A stretch of 64,000 bases of DNA from Sphingobacterium cellulitidis (GCA_002245855.1 NOUX01000002.1:310001-374000); one strand, 5' to 3'; shown: positions 16,663 through 27,103, counted from the first letter of the stretch. A program made the numbers and translations. Notes: generated from the letters alone by a model not told the origin.

Positions 16663-18360
16663 CTAAGATTTAAGCAATTCTTCTTGTGTTGTTTTTCCAT
16701 AACTCTCATTATGTACATTGGCAACAGCTCTACCGGAAGGGTCGTTCAGGTTTTGGAATGAGGCATCCCAAGCTAAAGCTTCTGGCGTACTACAAGCAAC
16801 TGATTTCACGGATGGTACTGTTTTAGCAGCTGCATCGGATGGGAAATGTGTCTCAAAAATACTTCTGTATAGATATTCTTCTTTGTTTTTGGGAGTATTG
16901 ATCGGGAATCTTTTTGCTGCAGTTTCAAATTCAGTATCGGTAACTTTTGCTTCAGCCTGGGCTTTCAAAGTATCAATCCATGAATAGCCAACACCGTCTG
17001 AGAATTGTTCCTTTTGTCTCCAGGCAATTGATTCCGGCAAATAATCTTCAAAAGCTTTTCTCACAACCCATTTCTCCATTCTACCATCATTGATCATTTT
17101 ATCCTCAGGGTTGATGGTCATAGCAATATCCATAAACTCCTTATCCAAGAAAGGAACCCTACCTTCTACCCCCCATGCAGCCAAAGACTTGTTGGCGCGG
17201 AGGCAATCATATAGATAAAGTTTTTTCAATTTTCTAACAGTCTCTTCATGGAATTCCTTGGCATTTGGAGCTTTATGGAAATAAAGATATCCACCGAATA
17301 ACTCATCTGATCCTTCGCCAGATAACACCATTTTAATCCCCATGGATTTGATTACCCTCGCCAATAAATACATTGGTGTAGAGGCCCGAATAGTAGTTAC
17401 ATCATAGGTTTCCAAATGATAGATTACATCCCGGATGGCATCCAAGCCTTCTTGAATAGTAAAGTTTACCTCATGATGAATAGTACCGATATGGTCGGCA
17501 GCTTTTTGGGCTGCAATCAAATCTGGAGAACCTTGTAATCCTACGGCGAATGAATGCAATTGCGGATACCATGCTTCCTCCTCATCATTGGATTCAATTC
17601 TCCTGGAAGCGAATTTTTTGGTGATAGCTGCAATTACGGAAGAGTCCAAACCACCTGATAGTAAAACACCATAAGGTACATCCGACATCAACTGATGATA
17701 TACAGCATCCTCTAATCCCTTTCTTAATTTGGCGATATCTGTTTCATTTTCTTTTACCGTATCATAGGCTTCCCAATCTCTTTTATACCAGCGCTGTGGC
17801 TCCAGACTCTCTTTGCTGTATAGGTAATGTCCTGGAGGGAATTGTTCAATTACTGAGCAGAACCCTTCCAATGATTTTAATTCAGACGCGACGAACAGTT
17901 GTCCGAACTCGTCTTTCCCATAATATAGAGGAATAATTCCTATGTGATCTCTGGCGATAAAGAAGGAATCATCACGTGAATCGTACAATGCGAATCCAAA
18001 AATTCCGTTGAGCTCTTCCACAAAAGCGGGACCTTTCTCAAGATATAGAGCCAGTACAACTTCAGAGTCTGATAAGGTCGAGAATTGATAATTAGGCAAT
18101 GAATTTCGCAGTTCCTTATGATTATAGATTTCACCATTTACAGCAAGTACCACTTGCCCATCTGGGCTGAATAAGGGTTGACTTCCTGATTTAGGATCTA
18201 CGATCGCTAAACGCTCATGGGCTAATACAGCCTTCTCTGAGCTATAAATCCCTGACCAATCTGGTCCTCTATGACGAATTCTTTTCGACATTTCCAAGAC
18301 CTGCGGTCTTAAGGACTCCAAGGGTTGCTTCAATTCAAATGCTCCGACAATTCCGCACAT
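16663..18360 (-). CDS. asnB: Asparagine synthase B (glutamine-hydrolysing)
   Basis: The 565-residue enzyme begins MCGIVGAF, giving the N-terminal nucleophile Cys of the glutaminase domain (about residues 2-190, with RHRGPD and NGEIYNH). The synthetase domain has the PP-loop VLLSGGLDSSVIAA (near 235) and SGEGSDELFGGY (near 345). It makes asparagine from aspartate, glutamine and ATP in the cytoplasm. Its size matches E. coli AsnB. It is a single gene with its own terminator. Bases 18361-18570 upstream are AT-rich without another feature. Confidence 0.96.
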   Translation of the reverse strand: MCGIVGAFELKQPLESLRPQVLEMSKRIRHRGPDWSGIYSSEKAVLAHERLAIVDPKSGSQPLFSPDGQVVLAVNGEIYNHKELRNSLPNYQFSTLSDSEVVLALYLEKGPAFVEELNGIFGFALYDSRDDSFFIARDHIGIIPLYYGKDEFGQLFVASELKSLEGFCSVIEQFPPGHYLYSKESLEPQRWYKRDWEAYDTVKENETDIAKLRKGLEDAVYHQLMSDVPYGVLLSGGLDSSVIAAITKKFASRRIESNDEEEAWYPQLHSFAVGLQGSPDLIAAQKAADHIGTIHHEVNFTIQEGLDAIRDVIYHLETYDVTTIRASTPMYLLARVIKSMGIKMVLSGEGSDELFGGYLYFHKAPNAKEFHEETVRKLKKLYLYDCLRANKSLAAWGVEGRVPFLDKEFMDIAMTINPEDKMINDGRMEKWVVRKAFEDYLPESIAWRQKEQFSDGVGYSWIDTLKAQAEAKVTDTEFETAAKRFPINTPKNKEEYLYRSIFETHFPSDAAAKTVPSVKSVACSTPEALAWDASFQNLNDPSGRAVANVHNESYGKTTQEELLKS

Positions 18361-18573
18361 ACGATTATTGTTTTGTTAATTTTTTATCTGTTTCTATGAA
18401 TTATTGACACAAAGTAAAGTAATAAAAAACAATATTCATAATGTTTTTTAATTTTTATTGAATATTTAATAATTATTTATTCGAATGGTTACATTATTTA
18501 CAGGAAAACAAGCTTTTTGTTAAAAATATCCTTCATTCATGGACTTTTTTTAGATCTAATTGTTTCAAAAACG

Positions 18574-18606
18574 AAAAAAGCCGATTCATTTAAATGAATC
18601 GGCTTT
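18574..18606 (-). terminator. Terminator downstream of the ubiD-family gene
   Basis: A perfect 30-base palindrome (18577-18606) is built from AAAGCCGATTCATTT and its complement. The A run at its left edge gives a U-tract on the minus strand. Confidence 0.82.
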
Positions 18607-18627
18607 GCTATAAAACTGTTCTCTCAA

Positions 18628-20466
18628 TTAGATAATTCTGTGTAAAGAACCACCTTTAGCACCTAACTGATCAACTCTTTTTTCTACTTCAGGATCTTTA
18701 ATAAGATCAGGGGCATGATGAGGTTTACTTCTGGCATCTATAATTACAGGACCCATACAGCCCCAATGCTTATGTGAAGTAAAACTGTCAATACCGTAGA
18801 TATCATAAGCCGGGTTTGATCTAGTAAAAGTAACCCAGACAAAATTATTTTCATTTTCAGCAGTGAAAGCAGCATCATCAGCCAGAACGATCAATTGAAT
18901 ACCATTCCAATTTTGATCCTTTGCTGCCTCGCACCATTCTTCCATAACCTTGGCTTCCTCTTCATAACTTGTGAAAGCTTTACCATCCACAACAATGATT
19001 CCAGGCAATGCTAATTTCCCTTGATTAAACGGTCTTGGTAAGTCAAGTCCTGCTGGATACTCTGTGACCAATTTTCTTTTCACATCCCCTACTGCTGCGA
19101 AAGTTACTTTCGAACCAGCATTCAATCCATCACCTGTATAATCCAAGGTATCGATGGTGGTATTGGTCAAGAAGTGTAAGTCCCGGCTCAGGTCAATTCT
19201 TTCAAAAATATGGGTAAAGAAATCCTTAATGCTATGAATATCAAGTTTAGGATTATCTTCAAAAGCCGAGATAAATAAATATTTTGCCAAACTCAATTGG
19301 TTTGTTCCCAATATCTGATTAGCAATGGTCAGGACCTCTTGAGGTCTATCTACCTTCTGGTAAGGCGTATATCTTTCACTTCCGATTGCAAATAAAAGTG
19401 GGTGAACACCAGCAGGGTCCACAGCATGCACTGCATGCAGACCTCCAATTTGCTGAGGAATAGCATTACCTGTAATTTCATGGATCAATGCTCCGAAACT
19501 CGTATCCTCTTGAGGTGGTCTACCTACGACCGTAAAAGACCAAATAGGATTTTGACGGTGATAAACCTTATGCACTTTCATTAATGGGAATGGGTGAATG
19601 AGAGAATAATAACCGATATGGTCACCAAAAGGACCTTCAGGTTTATTCTCATTTGGGTAGACTGTCCCAGTAATGACAAAATCGGCATCTGCAGAAATAC
19701 AGAACCCTTCCTCATCATAAAAATATCGGAACCGGCGATTCCCTAATGCTCCTGCAAAAAGCATTTCTGAAAGACCTTCCGGCAAAGGCATAACAGCAGA
19801 CAAAGGATGCGAAGGCGGGCCACCCACGAAGACACTTACCTTCAAGGGCTTTCCAAGCTCATTTGCCTTGGTCTGATGTATCCCTATTCCACGATGTAAT
19901 TGATAATGCAGTCCGATCTCTTGATTCTGGATATATTCATTCCCAGCCAATTGAATTCTATACATACCCAAGTTTGCATTCATTATTCCAGGCTTGGTAA
20001 TATCCTCCGAATAAACTTGTGGCATGGTCACAAAGGGACCTCCGTCCATTGGCCAATTTACGATTTGTGGAAGTTCAGAGATCTGGGTCTGACCATAAAG
20101 AATAGGTGCTGAGGACTTTTTTTTCCATGGCAATGCACCTAAGGCTACCATCGAAGAACCAGCATAGGTAAATGGTTTTTTCAAGACAGACATTGGATTC
20201 ATCTTGACATCCACCAATTTCTTCACATGGTCCAGGGTATCACGGAACATGAATTTTGAGCGATCCAAAGTTCCAAAAAGGTTGGAAACTGCAGGAAACT
20301 TAGATCCTTTAATATTTTCAAAGAGTAAGGCAGGTCCTTGTGCATCATACACCCGCATATGGATAGACGCCATTTCTAGATAAGGATCAACTTCTTCTTT
20401 GATACGAATTAAATGACCATTTCTTTCCAGGTCCGTCACACATTCTTGTAAACTCTTATATCCCAT
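18628..20466 (-). CDS. UbiD-family (prFMN-dependent) decarboxylase
   Basis: The 612-residue cytoplasmic protein carries UbiD/Fdc features: NANLGMYRIQ (near residue 165) with the Arg of the catalytic triad, LHYQLHRGIGIH, and PEGPFGDHIGYYS (near 280), whose Glu and Asp supply the acidic triad members and Mn/prFMN contacts. UbiD-type enzymes decarboxylate aromatic acids with prenylated FMN, in this phylum most likely in menaquinone-related metabolism, but the substrate is not shown by the sequence. No UbiX prenyltransferase gene lies nearby. It may share transcription with the upstream Rossmann-fold gene, 62 bases away. Confidence 0.9.
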   Translation of the reverse strand: MGYKSLQECVTDLERNGHLIRIKEEVDPYLEMASIHMRVYDAQGPALLFENIKGSKFPAVSNLFGTLDRSKFMFRDTLDHVKKLVDVKMNPMSVLKKPFTYAGSSMVALGALPWKKKSSAPILYGQTQISELPQIVNWPMDGGPFVTMPQVYSEDITKPGIMNANLGMYRIQLAGNEYIQNQEIGLHYQLHRGIGIHQTKANELGKPLKVSVFVGGPPSHPLSAVMPLPEGLSEMLFAGALGNRRFRYFYDEEGFCISADADFVITGTVYPNENKPEGPFGDHIGYYSLIHPFPLMKVHKVYHRQNPIWSFTVVGRPPQEDTSFGALIHEITGNAIPQQIGGLHAVHAVDPAGVHPLLFAIGSERYTPYQKVDRPQEVLTIANQILGTNQLSLAKYLFISAFEDNPKLDIHSIKDFFTHIFERIDLSRDLHFLTNTTIDTLDYTGDGLNAGSKVTFAAVGDVKRKLVTEYPAGLDLPRPFNQGKLALPGIIVVDGKAFTSYEEEAKVMEEWCEAAKDQNWNGIQLIVLADDAAFTAENENNFVWVTFTRSNPAYDIYGIDSFTSHKHWGCMGPVIIDARSKPHHAPDLIKDPEVEKRVDQLGAKGGSLHRII

Positions 20467-20487
20467 AATAAATAGCTCGAATAGCTA

Positions 20488-20495
20488 CAAATGTA
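20488..20495 (-). promoter_or_regulatory. Putative -7 element of the ubiD-family gene
   Basis: Read on the minus strand this is TACATTTG, an exact TAnnTTTG match 21 bases before the start codon. No clear -33 TTG. Confidence 0.35.
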
Positions 20496-20528
20496 AGCTA
20501 ATAGTGGCAATTTAAGAAGGTTTAAAAA

Positions 20529-21401
20529 TTATTGGTCAAGCTTGATGACCTGATCTAGAGGGGTAAAGGAAAAAAGCATATCGTTTTTCCATGAGGTATT
20601 GTCGATGGGATATTCTTTCTCCATCAGTCTTTTGAAATCGATGATATCTTCCTTGTGAATATGGTAAGCTTTCCGAAAGACCAAGCTCATGATAAAGTGT
20701 GGCAATAGAATACTTTTAACATCAGCATTCGGATACAGCATTTTCTTGTAAAGGCGGAACATTTCTTGAACAGTAATGGTACTAGGGCCTCCTATTTCAA
20801 TTGTTTCATTGATGAAATGCTTATCCCAATCGACATTATAGATCCATCGCAATAGGTCCAAAGAAGAGATTGGGTTAAATCTCACATTGGCAAACAGCTT
20901 ATCATAAGGCAGATATTTCCCATTGATCAATCGGTGCATGTATTTATCCAGGACACTACCCTTGCCTATCGCTAGGTTTTTGAGCACAATGGTGTAAGTG
21001 ATATTAGACGATTTCAAGAGCGCATCAATATCTTTGATAAAGGGCTTATCCATCAATCTAGCGATATATACAATCCGTTTACCTCCATTGCGCTTAGTGA
21101 GCTCAATAAAGTTTTTCAACGTTATAAGTTCTAAATTAAGATTTACAAGTTCGCCTAATGTAGGAACATGAGTAATATATATAGACAAGCCAATTCCAGA
21201 ATCGATAGAAAAACCATCAAATTCCTTCCCTTTTCTTAACAAATCAACTTTATCAAGCGTGGCTGTTATTGATTCGAAGACTTTCGATTTAAATAAATCG
21301 AGGTCACGAGCAATACCATGTACATTAAAGTCCTCCCTACTTAAGTTACCCATTGCCCGATTACCTAAATAGGAATTCAGACCAGATAATAACACTTCCA
21401 T
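20529..21401 (-). CDS. NAD(P)-binding Rossmann-fold protein, NmrA/epimerase-like
   Basis: The 290-residue protein starts at an ATG preceded by a strong GGAGG (GGAGGTGAG). The N-terminal strand-loop reads LLSGLNSYLGNRAM, a worn version of the GxxGxxG dinucleotide loop, and YITHVPTLGELVNLN and IVYIARL follow the extended short-chain reductase pattern. The usual YxxxK is not obvious, so catalysis is uncertain and it may be a redox-sensing or structural NmrA-like protein. It lies upstream of the ubiD-family gene on the same strand. Confidence 0.65.
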   Translation of the reverse strand: MEVLLSGLNSYLGNRAMGNLSREDFNVHGIARDLDLFKSKVFESITATLDKVDLLRKGKEFDGFSIDSGIGLSIYITHVPTLGELVNLNLELITLKNFIELTKRNGGKRIVYIARLMDKPFIKDIDALLKSSNITYTIVLKNLAIGKGSVLDKYMHRLINGKYLPYDKLFANVRFNPISSLDLLRWIYNVDWDKHFINETIEIGGPSTITVQEMFRLYKKMLYPNADVKSILLPHFIMSLVFRKAYHIHKEDIIDFKRLMEKEYPIDNTSWKNDMLFSFTPLDQVIKLDQ

Positions 21402-21568
21402 CTCACCTCCGGTATTTATTATATTTTATTAAATGCTAACAGAATTAAACTGCGAAAGTTTAAAATTTCTAAAAATTTTACAAAAAAAACAAAAATTAAC
21501 AATTAATCACATTGTCTAGGGGATGTAAAAATTCGGGGCAGGCTTACCCCTAGAAGCATATAATAGCC

Positions 21569-21576
21569 TATATTTG
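21569..21576 (+). promoter_or_regulatory. Putative -7 element of the DASH-like gene (TATATTTG)
   Basis: An exact match to TAnnTTTG, ending 28 bases before the start codon. The -33 element is not clear. Confidence 0.38.
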
Positions 21577-21604
21577 TTAAGTAACGCATTTCTGGGAAAA
21601 TAGT

Positions 21605-22840
21605 ATGAGTAAAAAAGTAGTTCTTGTTTGGTTTAGGAATGATTTAAGGCTGCATGATAATGAAGTATTAACTGAAGCTATAGCAAAATCAGACTTAATC
21701 ATCCCTGTTTACTGTTTTGACCCACGTTATTTCCACAAAAACAAATTCCAATTCAACAATACGGGCATAAAAAGGGCGCAATTTCTATTGGAATCTGTAC
21801 TGGATCTAAAGGAAAAATTGCTAAGTATGGGCAGTGACCTGATGACCTTTGTCGGTAAGCCCGAAGATATCCTTCCAATATTATGCGCCAAATATGAGGT
21901 TAGTGAAGTTTATCATCATCGTGAAGTCGCTTCACGCGAGACGCAAATCTCAGAACTGGTGGAAGCAGCATTGTGGGATAACAAAATCAACCTCCGCCAT
22001 TTCATAGGTCACACTTTGTTTCATAAAGAGGACCTTCCATTTCCGATCAAGGATATTCCTGATAAGTTCAATATTTTCAGAAAGAAAATCGAGCGAGAGA
22101 GTTCAGTTCGGGCACCATTGGTAGCACCTGATAAGATCTTAAGTCCTCAGCATTTGGAAACAACAAGCTTACCAAGTTTATTGGATCTCGGTTATTCAGA
22201 GGAAGAGATTAATCAATTGGGTTCGCAGAATTTCGAAGGTGGTGAACAAAACGGAATTGATAAGCTTCAAAACTTATTGGATCCGAGTTATGATAATTTC
22301 CAAAACTTCTCCTTAGTCTCTCCATACATTGCAATAGGGTCCTTATCGCCTATTTATGTTTACCATGAGATGCAGAATTCATCCTTAAGCCAAAACAAGA
22401 AAAGGTTTGATCGATTGATGACAATGTTGTTATGGCGTGATTATTTCCGCTTTATGTTGAAGAAATACCCGAATGTATTTTTTAAACTGAATGGCATTGA
22501 ATCGGAGGCGAAGAATTCTGAGTCCATCAATGAAGAACTTGTTATGAGTTGGAAAACGGCCAACACAGGTGAAAGTGGCATTGATGAGATCATCCAAAAC
22601 CTTTTGGACACTGGAAACATTACATATGCAGAAAGAAGATTGATTTCCAAATACTTCACCCAAGAACTAGGGTCAAACTGGTTGGCTGGAGCAAGTTTTT
22701 TTGAGGAACATCTTTTAGATTATGCCCCCGCAACGACATACGGTTTTTGGTCGCACATGGCAGCTGTTGGCACTAGTCCAAAAGAAAACAGCTGCGCTGA
22801 CTGGCAAGACCTTGCTAAAAGATTATATGTTTCAAAATAA
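21605..22840 (+). CDS. Cryptochrome-DASH / photolyase-family protein with altered flavin site
   Basis: The 411-residue protein has an N-terminal photolyase alpha/beta domain (LVWFRNDLRLHDNEVL, residues 7-22). The C-terminal helical domain is typical of DASH proteins (VSPYIAIGSLSP, MLLWRDYFRFMLKKYPN). Compared with the family consensus, several flavin-contacting positions differ. The DYDxxxNYGNW block is DYAPATTYGFW (372-382), which loses the Asn next to flavin N5 and changes two other conserved residues. The SNRGRQ block reads TYAERR, and WxxGxTG reads WKTANTG. The tail after this block is also short (family usually 430-490 residues). DNA repair by blue light is therefore doubtful; a light-sensing, structural or otherwise repurposed role is possible. 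It is a single gene. Confidence 0.82.
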   Translation: MSKKVVLVWFRNDLRLHDNEVLTEAIAKSDLIIPVYCFDPRYFHKNKFQFNNTGIKRAQFLLESVLDLKEKLLSMGSDLMTFVGKPEDILPILCAKYEVSEVYHHREVASRETQISELVEAALWDNKINLRHFIGHTLFHKEDLPFPIKDIPDKFNIFRKKIERESSVRAPLVAPDKILSPQHLETTSLPSLLDLGYSEEEINQLGSQNFEGGEQNGIDKLQNLLDPSYDNFQNFSLVSPYIAIGSLSPIYVYHEMQNSSLSQNKKRFDRLMTMLLWRDYFRFMLKKYPNVFFKLNGIESEAKNSESINEELVMSWKTANTGESGIDEIIQNLLDTGNITYAERRLISKYFTQELGSNWLAGASFFEEHLLDYAPATTYGFWSHMAAVGTSPKENSCADWQDLAKRLYVSK

Positions 22841-23006
22841 GAGATTAGGCATTAAGGCTGCTCTAAAACTTGACATTTCATTCTAAAAACCTTAAGTTTT
22901 ATCAAAAATTGACTATTATTTATTTCTGATACAGAATAGACTAAAAAACATGCTAAAACATTGTATTTTATATCGATTAAATGCGGAAAAGTATGTTTAT
23001 TATTTA

Positions 23007-23014
23007 TAAATTTG
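23007..23014 (+). promoter_or_regulatory. Putative -7 element of sucAB (TAAATTTG)
   Basis: TAAATTTG matches TAnnTTTG. A start site about seven bases on would fall near 23021, which favours the ATG at 23040 over the one at 23025 as the translation start of sucA. Confidence 0.38.
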
Positions 23015-23039
23015 GCAAAATTTTATGATCCCAATCCAC

Positions 23040-25781
23040 ATGGACAATTTGACATTTTTGAGTAATGCTGATTCGAGTTACATCGACGGTTTATATCAAG
23101 CATACAAGGCTGACCCGAATTCAGTAGATTTTGGTTGGCAGAAGTTTTTTGAAGGATTTGATTTTGGTCAGACATCTGAAGGCGGTTCAGTTGAATCGGT
23201 TGAAGGAGTATCTGATCACGCATTAAAAGAAATCAACGTACTAAACATGATCCATGGTTATAGAGACCGTGGACACCTATTCACACAAACCAACCCTGTT
23301 CGCGAGCGCCGTAAATACTACCCTGGTAAAGAATTGGAAACTTTCGGATTATCAGAATCTGATATGGATACTGTTTTCAATGCGGGTGTTGAAGTCGGCT
23401 TAGGTCCTGCCAAATTAAGAGATATTCGTCAGCTGATTGAAGACACCTACTGTCGTTCAATTGGTGCTGAGTTTAAATACATCCGTAACCCTGAAAAAAT
23501 TAAATGGTTGCAAGACCATATGGAAGCGGATAGAAATCAACCTCATTATGATGTTGAACAAAAGAAACGCATTTTCAAGAGATTAAACAGAGCTGTTATT
23601 TTTGAGAGCTTCCTAGGAACCAAATTCTTAGGTCAAAAACGTTTCTCTTTAGAAGGTGCAGAAAGCTTAATCCCAGCATTAGATTCAGTTATTGAAAAAG
23701 GTGCTAGCCTAGGAATTCAGGAGTTCATGATCGGCATGGCTCACCGTGGTCGTTTGAACGTATTGGCAAACATCATGGGAAAACCTTACAAAACAATCTT
23801 CTCTGAATTTGAAGGTAAGATGTATGCGGAAGAAGATCCTGAATTGCAATTTGGTGGTGACGTGAAGTATCACTTAGGATATTCATCCGACGTTACTACG
23901 GTAGATGGTAAATCTATCCACCTTTCATTAGCTCCAAACCCATCACACTTAGAAACTGTTGATCCAATTGTTGAAGGTATCGTTCGTTCTAAAATTGACA
24001 TGAAATATAATGGAGACTCTTCGAAGATTGCTCCTATCTTAATTCATGGTGATGCAGCGATTGCTGGTCAAGGTGTTGTTTACGAGGTTACTCAAATGTC
24101 AAAACTTGAGGGATACCGTACAGGTGGTACAATCCACATCGTAATCAACAACCAAGTTGGTTTTACAACTAACTATAAAGATGCTCGTTCGGGAACTTAC
24201 TGTACAGATGTAGCGAAAATCTCTTCTTCACCAGTATTCCACGTAAATGGAGATGATGCAGAAGCTGTAGTTTATGCGATTAATTTAGCGGTAGAATACC
24301 GTCAAAAATATAAAACAGACGTATACATCGATTTACTATGTTACCGTCGCTATGGACACAATGAGGCGGATGAGCCTAAGTTCACTCAACCATTGTTGTA
24401 CAAAGCGATCGAGAAGCATCCAAATCCAAAAGATGTATATGCGAAAAAATTAGTAGATGAAAAATCAATTGACCAAAACTATGTAAAAAACATAGAGAAG
24501 GAATTTAAGGATTACCTTCAGGAGCAATTGGACATCGCTAAGAAAACTGATAAATTGGATGATGAGATTCCGATGTTCGGTGGAGCATGGAAAGGATTAC
24601 ATGCTGCTAAGAAAGCTGAGATCTATGAAGAAGTTAACACGAAGGTTCCTGCAAAAGAATTCTTGAAGTTAGCGAATGAGATCACTACCCTTCCTAAGGA
24701 CAAAAAATTCTTCCGTAAGATTTCGAAATTGTTCGAAGATCGTGCTGCCATGGTTAAAAATGACAACTACGATTGGGCAATGGGTGAATTAATGGCTTAT
24801 GCGACTTTATTGGATGAGGGAAAACGCGTTCGTATTTCTGGACAAGACGTTCAACGTGGTACTTTCTCGCATAGACATGCGGTTCTTACATTAGAAGATT
24901 CTGAAGAAAAATATATCCCATTGGCAAATGTTAATGGCGGTGAGCGATTCAATATCTACAACTCCCTACTTTCAGAGTATGCAGTTTTAGGTTTTGAATA
25001 TGGATATGCATTAGCTAACCCACAAGCCTTAACTATTTGGGAAGCACAGTTTGGTGACTTCTACAATGGTGCTCAAATCATTGTTGACCAATACTTGTCA
25101 AGTGCGGAGACAAAATGGAAAAGATCGAATGGCTTGGTGATGATGCTACCACACGGTATGGAAGGTCAAGGACCTGAGCACTCATCAGGACGTATCGAGC
25201 GTTTCTTGGAATTATGTGCTAACGACAATATGATTATTGCGAACTGTACAACTCCTGCCAACTACTTCCACTTATTGCGTCGTCAATTGCTAAGAGAATT
25301 CCGTAAGCCTTTGGTGGTATTCACTCCTAAGAGTTTATTGCGTCATCCTAAAGTTGTTTCAAAATTAGATAACTTTACGAAAGAGAACTTCCAAGAAGTT
25401 ATTGATGATTCCTACGCAAAAGCAACTACCGTAAAACGTGTTTTATTCTGTTCTGGTAAAATCTATTATGATTTATTAGAGAGACAACAAACAGAGAAAC
25501 GCACTGATGTTGCTATTGTAAGGGTAGAGCAATTATATCCGGCACCAGTAGAGAAATTCCAAGCGATCCGTACGAAGTACAAGAAAGCGACCGAATTCAT
25601 CTGGGTTCAGGAAGAAAATGAAAACATGGGTGCTTGGCCATATTACTGCCGTATTTTCCGTAAAACTGATTTAGATTTTACAGATTATATCGCACGTACT
25701 GAAAGTGGTAGCCCTGCAACAGGTTACATGAAAAAACATGTAGCGCAACAAGAAGCGATAATAAATAAATCATTTGAATAA
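23040..25781 (+). CDS. sucA: 2-oxoglutarate dehydrogenase E1 component
   Basis: The 913-residue thiamine-diphosphate enzyme starts at MDNLTFLSNADS, the usual Bacteroidota beginning; an ATG five codons upstream (23025) is an alternative. Key blocks are the E1 N-terminal helix ending FGWQKFFEGFDFG, MAHRGRLNVLAN, HGDAAIAGQGVVYE, the ThDP/Mg-binding VNGDDAEAV, and the C-terminal HGMEGQGPEHSS. It decarboxylates 2-oxoglutarate in the TCA cycle and passes the succinyl group to E2. sucB follows 65 bases later on the same strand; the E3 (lpd) gene is not in the window. Confidence 0.97.
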   Translation: MDNLTFLSNADSSYIDGLYQAYKADPNSVDFGWQKFFEGFDFGQTSEGGSVESVEGVSDHALKEINVLNMIHGYRDRGHLFTQTNPVRERRKYYPGKELETFGLSESDMDTVFNAGVEVGLGPAKLRDIRQLIEDTYCRSIGAEFKYIRNPEKIKWLQDHMEADRNQPHYDVEQKKRIFKRLNRAVIFESFLGTKFLGQKRFSLEGAESLIPALDSVIEKGASLGIQEFMIGMAHRGRLNVLANIMGKPYKTIFSEFEGKMYAEEDPELQFGGDVKYHLGYSSDVTTVDGKSIHLSLAPNPSHLETVDPIVEGIVRSKIDMKYNGDSSKIAPILIHGDAAIAGQGVVYEVTQMSKLEGYRTGGTIHIVINNQVGFTTNYKDARSGTYCTDVAKISSSPVFHVNGDDAEAVVYAINLAVEYRQKYKTDVYIDLLCYRRYGHNEADEPKFTQPLLYKAIEKHPNPKDVYAKKLVDEKSIDQNYVKNIEKEFKDYLQEQLDIAKKTDKLDDEIPMFGGAWKGLHAAKKAEIYEEVNTKVPAKEFLKLANEITTLPKDKKFFRKISKLFEDRAAMVKNDNYDWAMGELMAYATLLDEGKRVRISGQDVQRGTFSHRHAVLTLEDSEEKYIPLANVNGGERFNIYNSLLSEYAVLGFEYGYALANPQALTIWEAQFGDFYNGAQIIVDQYLSSAETKWKRSNGLVMMLPHGMEGQGPEHSSGRIERFLELCANDNMIIANCTTPANYFHLLRRQLLREFRKPLVVFTPKSLLRHPKVVSKLDNFTKENFQEVIDDSYAKATTVKRVLFCSGKIYYDLLERQQTEKRTDVAIVRVEQLYPAPVEKFQAIRTKYKKATEFIWVQEENENMGAWPYYCRIFRKTDLDFTDYIARTESGSPATGYMKKHVAQQEAIINKSFE

Positions 25782-25846
25782 ACAAAATGTTTAACCGTCC
25801 GTTGTAATATTATAGTATATTTAACGACGGTTTAAAAGAAGTAAAT

Positions 25847-27091
25847 ATGAGCTTAGAAATCAAAGTCCCTTCGGTTGGCGAATCAATTACCGAAGTAACC
25901 TTGGCCCAATGGCTAAAACAAGATGGTGATTACGTCGAAATGGACGAAAACATTGCCGAATTGGAATCTGACAAAGCAACGTTTGAATTACCAGCTGAAA
26001 AAGCGGGTATTTTACGCATAATCGCTCAAGAGGGAGATACTCTTGAAATCGGTGCTGTAGTTTGTACTATCGAAGAAGGTTCTGCTCCTTCAGGATCTGG
26101 AGATGCTCCAGCGAAAAAAGAAGAAGCTCCTGCGGCACAAGCTGAAGCAAAAACTGCTGAAGCTGCTGACGAGAGTCCTGAAACTTACGCTGCTGGCACA
26201 GCATCACCTGCTGCTGCTAAAATCTTAAGAGAAAAAGGTATCGATCCATCTACAATCAAAGGAACTGGTAAAGACGGTAGAATCACGAAAGAGGATGCTG
26301 AGAAAGCTCAAGCAGCTCCTGCGAAAACTGAATCTAAACCTGCTGCTCCGGCTGCAGCCGCTGCTCCAACAGCTCCAGCTAAAGCTGGTGAGCGTGTTGA
26401 ACGTCGTGAGAAAATGAGCTCATTGCGTAAAACAATCGCTAAACGTTTAGTAGCTGTTAAAAATGATACAGCCATGTTAACTACATTCAATGAAGTAAAC
26501 ATGCAACCTATCATGGATCTTCGTGCTAAATACAAAGATACTTTCAAAGAAAAACATGGTATCGGTTTAGGATTTATGTCTTTCTTCACCAAAGCAGTTA
26601 CTACTGCATTGAAAGAATGGCCTGCTGTAAATGCTCGTATCGATGAAAATGAAATCGTTTATTCTGACTTCGCGGATATTTCTATCGCTGTTTCTGCTCC
26701 TAAAGGACTTGTAGTTCCAGTTATCAGAAATGCTGAGTCTATGGCATTATACCAAATCGAAAAAGCAATTGCTGAACTTGCTACAAAAGCTCGTGATAAC
26801 AAATTGACGATCGATGAAATGACTGGTGGTACATTTACAATTACCAATGGTGGTGTATTTGGATCAATGATGTCTACACCTATTATCAATGCTCCACAGT
26901 CAGCGATCTTAGGTATGCACAACATCATCCAAAGACCTATCGCTGAAAACGGTCAAGTGGTAATCCGTCCGATGATGTATATCGCTTTATCTTATGACCA
27001 CCGTATCATTGATGGTCGTGAGTCTGTAAGCTTCTTAGTACGTGTTAAACAATTACTAGAAGACCCAGCTAGATTATTATTGGAAGTTTAA
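25847..27091 (+). CDS. sucB: 2-oxoglutarate dehydrogenase E2 (dihydrolipoyl succinyltransferase)
   Basis: The 414-residue protein has one N-terminal lipoyl domain with the lipoylated Lys43 in [13 protein letters not shown] long Ala/Pro/Lys-rich linker follows, then an E1/E3-binding domain ([20 protein letters not shown], about residues 121-140), another Ala/Pro linker, and the catalytic domain ending with the active-site His in [13 protein letters not shown]. It transfers the succinyl group to CoA. It forms an operon with sucA and is closed by a strong terminator. Confidence 0.97.
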   Translation: MSLEIKVPSVGESITEVTLAQWLKQDGDYVEMDENIAELESDKATFELPAEKAGILRIIAQEGDTLEIGAVVCTIEEGSAPSGSGDAPAKKEEAPAAQAEAKTAEAADESPETYAAGTASPAAAKILREKGIDPSTIKGTGKDGRITKEDAEKAQAAPAKTESKPAAPAAAAAPTAPAKAGERVERREKMSSLRKTIAKRLVAVKNDTAMLTTFNEVNMQPIMDLRAKYKDTFKEKHGIGLGFMSFFTKAVTTALKEWPAVNARIDENEIVYSDFADISIAVSAPKGLVVPVIRNAESMALYQIEKAIAELATKARDNKLTIDEMTGGTFTITNGGVFGSMMSTPIINAPQSAILGMHNIIQRPIAENGQVVIRPMMYIALSYDHRIIDGRESVSFLVRVKQLLEDPARLLLEV

Positions 27092-27103
27092 TTCCAATCC
27101 AGA

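Noticed and set aside
26308..26928. Open frames on the minus strand inside sucB, one rich in Ala.
   Set aside because: They mirror the Ala/Pro/Lys linker and catalytic domain codons of sucB.
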